From a virus: a DNA stretch of 26,573 nt. The notes under the pieces were generated by a model that was given only the letters and a program-made list of their open reading frames with translations, ran no database searches and was not told the origin of the DNA. The stretch spans positions 1 to 26,573 of the IMG/VR virus record IMGVR_UViG_3300035661_000288; one strand, given 5' to 3'. A program made the translations under genes and the position numbers. The number at the start of each line of letters is the position of its first letter. The stretch's first letter is position 1. Positions 23,616 through 26,573 of this stretch are shown piece by piece.

Positions 23616-24083
23616 CTACTTCTTCTTGCCCTTCTGGGGAGCCTTGGCGGCAGCGGTCTTCGGCTCTTCAGCCTTGACTTCCTTGGCAGGGGCCTTTTCC
23701 TCAGTGGGAGCTTCCTCAGCGGGAGCTTCCTCAGTGGCAGGGGCCTTTTCCTCAGTGGCAGGGGCCTCAGTGGGAGCTTCCTCAGTGGGAGCTTCCTCAG
23801 TGGCGGGAGCTTCCTCAGTGGCGGGAGCTTCCTCATTGGCGGGAGCTTCCTCATTGGCGGGGGCGGCTACGGGGGTGTTGACGGTCTCGGTGAGCCAGCC
23901 AGCGGCGACCATGGACATCACGGACGTCAACGAGCGGTTGAACACGCCGACGCTGCTCTGGTTGCGGTAGACAGCGAGCTTGTTCGTGGGCTCGGTGTGG
24001 ACGCAGATGTCGGCGGCTCGGATGTAGAAGTCGTCGTCACTGAGGTAGATGGTCTTGCTGGCGGTAAATTCACGCTGTTGCAC
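23616..24083 (-). CDS. Small virion-type protein with Ala-Pro-Thr-Glu repeat tail
   Basis: The start is GTG 24083 with GGAGG 7 nt upstream. Residues 1-72 form a compact domain (I-Y-L-S-D-D-D-F-Y then L-A-V-Y-R-N-Q-S-S-V-G-V-F). Residues 74-133 are tandem A-P-A-T-E-E / A-P-T-E-E units, followed by a Lys-rich end (G-K-K-K). Such low-complexity tails are flexible and extended, and occur on exposed phage capsid or head-tail proteins. The gene ends 21 bp before the SWIM-motif gene. It may be a head-fibre or decoration protein, but no family is recognised. Repeat number is likely to vary between relatives. Confidence 0.78.
   Translation of the reverse strand: MQQREFTASKTIYLSDDDFYIRAADICVHTEPTNKLAVYRNQSSVGVFNRSLTSVMSMVAAGWLTETVNTPVAAPANEEAPANEEAPATEEAPATEEAPTEEAPTEAPATEEKAPATEEAPAEEAPTEEKAPAKEVKAEEPKTAAAKAPQKGKKK
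23690..23866 (-). repeat. Coding tandem repeats (A-P-x-x-E-E units, about 18 bp)
   Basis: Units of about 18 bp (15-bp variants) encode A-P-A-N-E-E, A-P-A-T-E-E or A-P-T-E-E, and some insert a lysine. Adjacent units near 23770-23866 are nearly identical at DNA level, which suggests recent slippage or unequal recombination. All lengths are multiples of three, so the frame is kept. Confidence 0.85.
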
Positions 24084-24158
24084 GAGGTGTCCTCCGTTGA
24101 GTGGCTAGGTCGCCACAGACTGTTCTCTAACCTAGAAGTTGGAAGTTGATGGACTGAA

Positions 24159-24806
24159 CTAGCCCTTGGCCTTCAGGGTGGATGCCTGCGCCCTCCTGGC
24201 GGCGGTGAGCTTTCGGTTGCGCTCCTTTCTAAACGCCTTCTGGTAGGCGTCCTGGCAGTCGTTACACGTCAGCCTATGCCCCAACAGCTTAATCGAGTGG
24301 GTGGATCTCCGAATGGGGACGCCACACTTACTACAGTGGGTTTCGACGAGGTCATCTGTTGGAAGGGAGCACATGAGGGAGTTTGATTTAGATGCCTTTC
24401 TCCTTGAGTCTGTGAGGGCTGGAAACGCCCGCCGAGGTGTGCCTTTACTCAACCTGAGGGCGGCGTGAGCCATTTTCAAACGCTCCATAACGGCCTCTGG
24501 GTTCTTAGCGTTTTCCAGCTTCCTAGCCGCAGAAAAACGACTGTGGGTGAGCGTTCCACTTAGGCCAAAGGTGGAGGGAATACCAAAATGGTCACGATAG
24601 CCATCAGCGTCCATCCCGTGGGATTTCACTAGGTGGGCACCCAGCATCTTGAATACCTTCCCACAGAGGAGGCATTGGATCTTCTCACCTGAGAGGTAGG
24701 CTTTCACCTCGCCCATTGTCTTAAACTTTCCCTCCTGGGGAAAACCCTCGATGGGTTCCAGGGGCTTGTTTTTTACCCTCACGACCATATCCGCAAGTTT
24801 TCGCAT
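24159..24806 (-). CDS. MucR/Ros-type zinc-finger protein, probable mobile-gene partner
   Basis: Residues 45-64 form a Ros/MucR-like finger (C-x2-C-x9-H-x4-H: C-L-L-C-G-K...H-L-V-K-S-H-G-M). It is followed by the typical Y-R-D-H-F-G-I-P-S and G-L-S segment. MucR/Ros proteins are DNA-binding regulators, and phages also carry this finger on freestanding mobile genes. A second zinc ribbon (C-S-K-C...C-N-D-C) lies near residues 157-180, followed by a basic tail. ATG 24806 has only a weak, distant AGGA. Codon use looks less G/C-biased than in the virion genes, like that of the adjacent HNH gene 55 bp upstream. It may be a DNA-targeting partner of that nuclease or an independent regulator; no nuclease motif is visible. 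Confidence 0.82.
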   Translation of the reverse strand: MRKLADMVVRVKNKPLEPIEGFPQEGKFKTMGEVKAYLSGEKIQCLLCGKVFKMLGAHLVKSHGMDADGYRDHFGIPSTFGLSGTLTHSRFSAARKLENAKNPEAVMERLKMAHAALRLSKGTPRRAFPALTDSRRKASKSNSLMCSLPTDDLVETHCSKCGVPIRRSTHSIKLLGHRLTCNDCQDAYQKAFRKERNRKLTAARRAQASTLKAKG

Positions 24807-24861
24807 TAGGATCTAATCCTTTCACAGTCAGGATACCAAGGTTTTTTTGGGGGAGGGTTTA

Positions 24862-26166
24862 CTAAAGGGGGAGAAGGGCCGTGGCCGCAGGACCAATGGG
24901 GCACCCCCGACCACTCAACCTCAGCCAGAGCCCAGCCTGCCTCCACCGTTCAAACCTCTCCGGGGTGCCCAGGCCATTCCTGATGTCGAGCATCCCACTC
25001 AAGATGTTGTAGGCACGACACCGCACCTTCCAGTTCTTACGCTCCTCCCAGAGGGCGTCCTTGTCACCAGCGTCCCATGCCCTCCCTAGGGCCTCATGCT
25101 CCTCAGCAGAAATGGCCTCAAAGGCTTTCCTCGCCCGAGTCACACCCTTGGGGATGTTAGTCTTTCGTAGCTCGTGGGCACTCAGTTGGCCCTCGGGTAG
25201 ACGGTAACCCCTGCCCAGGCTGGTTGTCGCGGGGATGAGCGTATCGAACTTCAAATTGCCGGATGCGTGGAGCCAGAAGGACGCCTGACGCCATGACTTC
25301 TTGTTCTTCTCCGTGGCGTTACCCAGACGGATCAGGAGGATGCCGGTTAGAACTGTGTAGGCAGTCCGGGATGACGCGAAGGGCTTACGCAGGGCGACAA
25401 GCTCATCCTCAGTGGGGACAGCTAGGGCGGCTACAAATGCCTTCGTTTCTGCCTCGGTGTAGTCTGGCATCTTGGCCAGGGCCAGGGAGGCTGCTCGCCG
25501 CATCCTGGTGTCCTCGGATTGAACGTGGCCTAGTAGGGCTTGGCTGATTTTCTTGCGAGTGGCCTCATCCCTTTTCCTGCCATAGGTCCAGTGGTCTTCA
25601 CCAGAGGGCTTGTTTGTAAATGCAGGATGCTCAGGATGTTCCAAGAAGAACTGATTGCGTGTTGCCGACATATTGGCCTTAGTGTCATTTCCATGCTCCC
25701 GACCCTGGAAGCCAAACCCGGAGTGGACGGGCCTACCCTTCATAATCTCCGATCTACGCTCCCTGGCTTTCAGGCACCAGGGCTTGCCTAACCCTCGGGC
25801 GGTCTCATAGGCTGCGGCGATCTCTGCAAGGAACTCCTCAGAGTATAGGCTGCGTTGGAGCTTCTTAAATTGGACCCCCACCATCATCTTGAATGCCTGT
25901 CGAACACTGGGTTCACCCGGAAGTGCCCTAAAGAGGTAGTAGTGGGCAATGAGGTGGTCAGCAGGGCAGAGGTTCACCTGATTCCAGGGGTGCTCGTCCC
26001 AGGAAGCATAATCGGGGAAGGCCGATTTAGGGAGGATGTGGTGCCTGTCTATAAGGCCAGATGCGGAAGAATGAGTGCGGGGGTGGGTGGGCAGCACAAA
26101 GGCTAGGTAACGGTCTACCCAGGCGATGTCGTGGTGCTTGGTAGTTAGAAGGGCTTTGATGTCCAT
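24862..26166 (-). CDS. HNH homing endonuclease with NUMOD3 and duplicated C-terminal module
   Basis: ATG 26166 has GGGGAG 6 nt upstream. The HNH core is at residues 40-76: D-R-H-H-I-L-P-K-S, then W-N-Q-V-N-L-C and H71/H75. NUMOD3-like segments follow near residues 192-215 (W-T-Y-G-R-K-R-D-E...I-S-Q-A-L-L-G). The C-terminal half repeats: residues 236-303 and 348-419 share A-Y-(T/N)-(V/I)-L-(T/S)-G...I-R...W-R-Q-A...W-L-x-x-S-G. I do not know this repeat; DNA recognition is the obvious guess. Freestanding HNH nucleases of this type spread by homing. The gene sits directly after the capsid-gene terminator, a common insertion context, and its codon use is less G/C-biased than its neighbours. Confidence 0.92.
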   Translation of the reverse strand: MDIKALLTTKHHDIAWVDRYLAFVLPTHPRTHSSASGLIDRHHILPKSAFPDYASWDEHPWNQVNLCPADHLIAHYYLFRALPGEPSVRQAFKMMVGVQFKKLQRSLYSEEFLAEIAAAYETARGLGKPWCLKARERRSEIMKGRPVHSGFGFQGREHGNDTKANMSATRNQFFLEHPEHPAFTNKPSGEDHWTYGRKRDEATRKKISQALLGHVQSEDTRMRRAASLALAKMPDYTEAETKAFVAALAVPTEDELVALRKPFASSRTAYTVLTGILLIRLGNATEKNKKSWRQASFWLHASGNLKFDTLIPATTSLGRGYRLPEGQLSAHELRKTNIPKGVTRARKAFEAISAEEHEALGRAWDAGDKDALWEERKNWKVRCRAYNILSGMLDIRNGLGTPERFERWRQAGLWLRLSGRGCPIGPAATALLPL

Positions 26167-26186
26167 AGGTCACTCCCCACCCCTAG

Positions 26187-26262
26187 GATACCCCAATTTC
26201 TATGAAGATTAAAAATAATTTTTGGTGGAGATTAGGTTGATTTACACTCAAAGAGGGGTATC
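26187..26262. repeat. Perfect 8-bp inverted repeat flanking A+T-rich gap
   Basis: GATACCCC (26187-26194) and GGGGTATC (26255-26262) are perfect complements 60 bp apart. They bracket an A+T-rich stretch (AAAAATAATTTTT around 26211-26222) that is unusual in this G+C-rich window. It lies between the terminator and the HNH start. A promoter for the inserted pair or an old insertion boundary is possible; no clear sigma-70 -35/-10 pair is seen. Confidence 0.4.
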
Positions 26263-26265
26263 AAA

Positions 26266-26287
26266 AAGGGCCTCCGAAGAGGCCCTT
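26266..26287 (-). terminator. Intrinsic terminator with UUCG loop after capsid-type gene
   Basis: On the minus strand a 9-bp perfect stem (AAGGGCCTC with GAGGCCCTT) encloses a TTCG loop closed by C-G, the exceptionally stable tetraloop form. It is followed by TTT directly after the two T residues of the stem. It begins about 32 bp after the stop codon of the capsid-type gene. It is the clearest terminator in the window and fits a highly expressed gene. Confidence 0.92.
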
Positions 26288-26319
26288 AAAGTTTCGCAGA
26301 ATTGCGAGAAACCCTTGAG

Positions 26320-26573
26320 TTACCGGGTGATCTTGCAACGCTGAACGGCGCTCGGGTTGAAAACCAGCAACCCAAGATTTTCGAAGATCGAGAAGCCGAT
26401 CTGGCGGAGGTCAGGGCGGTCAGCCGACATCACGGTCAGGGGGATACGCTCGGGGATGACGCCCAGGAACTCGGCATCGCCCAGGAGGTAGAAGGTGCCA
26501 ATGGTCACCTTCCTGGACTGGAGAATGGTGGCTCCCCAGATGTAGCCCATCACGCCGGTCTTGAGCAACTTGC
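26320..26573 (-). CDS. Probable major capsid protein, C-terminal fragment
   Basis: The frame is open to the right edge, so only the last 84 complete codons are visible and the start lies outside the window. The fragment reads as a compact beta-rich end with W-G-A-T-I-L-Q-S-R-K-V, T-F-Y-L-L-G-D-A-E-F-L-G-V and I-P-L-T-V-M. A closing helix-strand (F-S-I-F-E-N-L-G-L-L-V-F-N) is followed by a basic C-K-I-T-R tail. This style fits the last strands of an HK97-fold capsid protein. The strong terminator immediately downstream and the virion genes beyond support that. A different head protein is possible because the N-terminus cannot be seen. Confidence 0.55.
   Translation of the reverse strand, partial: KLLKTGVMGYIWGATILQSRKVTIGTFYLLGDAEFLGVIPERIPLTVMSADRPDLRQIGFSIFENLGLLVFNPSAVQRCKITR

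Noticed and set aside
23690-23866. CRISPR-like array
   Set aside because: Units are contiguous, coding and in frame, without spacers.
23583-24149. Plus-strand frame with Ser-Gly-Ser-Phe-Leu repeats
   Set aside because: It is the antisense reading of the Ala-Pro-Thr-Glu tandem repeats; the minus-strand frame has a ribosome binding site and a sensible N-terminal domain.

Overview
The window looks like part of the virion-gene region of a tailed bacteriophage (Caudoviricetes) with a G+C-rich genome, or of a prophage or megaphage. All 21 genes I can support lie on the minus strand, so transcription runs right to left. They are tightly packed, with 1-19 bp overlaps or short gaps, and most have a readable Shine-Dalgarno sequence (AGGAG/GAGG type). 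G/C-ending codons dominate, which also creates very long spurious open frames on the plus strand. No tRNA, CRISPR, integrase, polymerase or bacterial housekeeping gene is visible. I cannot name the host.

Layout in transcription order. (1) 26573-26320 is the C-terminal end of a probable major capsid protein, followed by a textbook UUCG-loop terminator (26266-26287). (2) 26166-24159 looks like an inserted pair: an HNH/NUMOD3 homing endonuclease with a duplicated C-terminal module, and a MucR/Ros-type zinc-finger protein. (3) 24083-22665 holds two small virion-type proteins, one with an Ala-Pro-Thr-Glu repeat tail and one with a SWIM-like zinc motif and a Lys/Pro-rich tail. (4) 22661-13543 holds seven beta-rich proteins, almost certainly tail or fibre components. 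Among them is a 1469-residue protein with a discoidin-like (F5/8 type C) carbohydrate-binding region. (5) 13457-1 is a block of large, mostly unrecognised proteins of 72, 1395, 239, 120, 519, 173, 991 and at least 641 residues. It is interrupted by a GIY-YIG homing endonuclease (8911-8237).

Region 5 is the most interesting part. The 1395-residue protein carries a segment resembling sigma-70 regions 2 and 4. It is followed by a duplicated acidic module and several domains that elsewhere occur as small stand-alone phage hypothetical proteins. The neighbouring 239-residue protein has a sigma-region-4-like helix-turn-helix. Three other proteins carry zinc-ribbon or cysteine clusters, duplicated in one case. 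Short KTSS-type linkers recur at domain borders in two of the giant proteins, and a G-K-A-T-Y-F module is shared by two. One hypothesis is that this block encodes virion-associated or late-expressed DNA/RNA-handling proteins assembled by fusing small phage domains. That is inference: motifs were read by eye and no database or structure search could be run.

No gene-free stretch exceeds 300 bases. The largest gaps are 26167-26319 (terminator plus A+T-rich DNA) and 8912-9035 (long hairpin).
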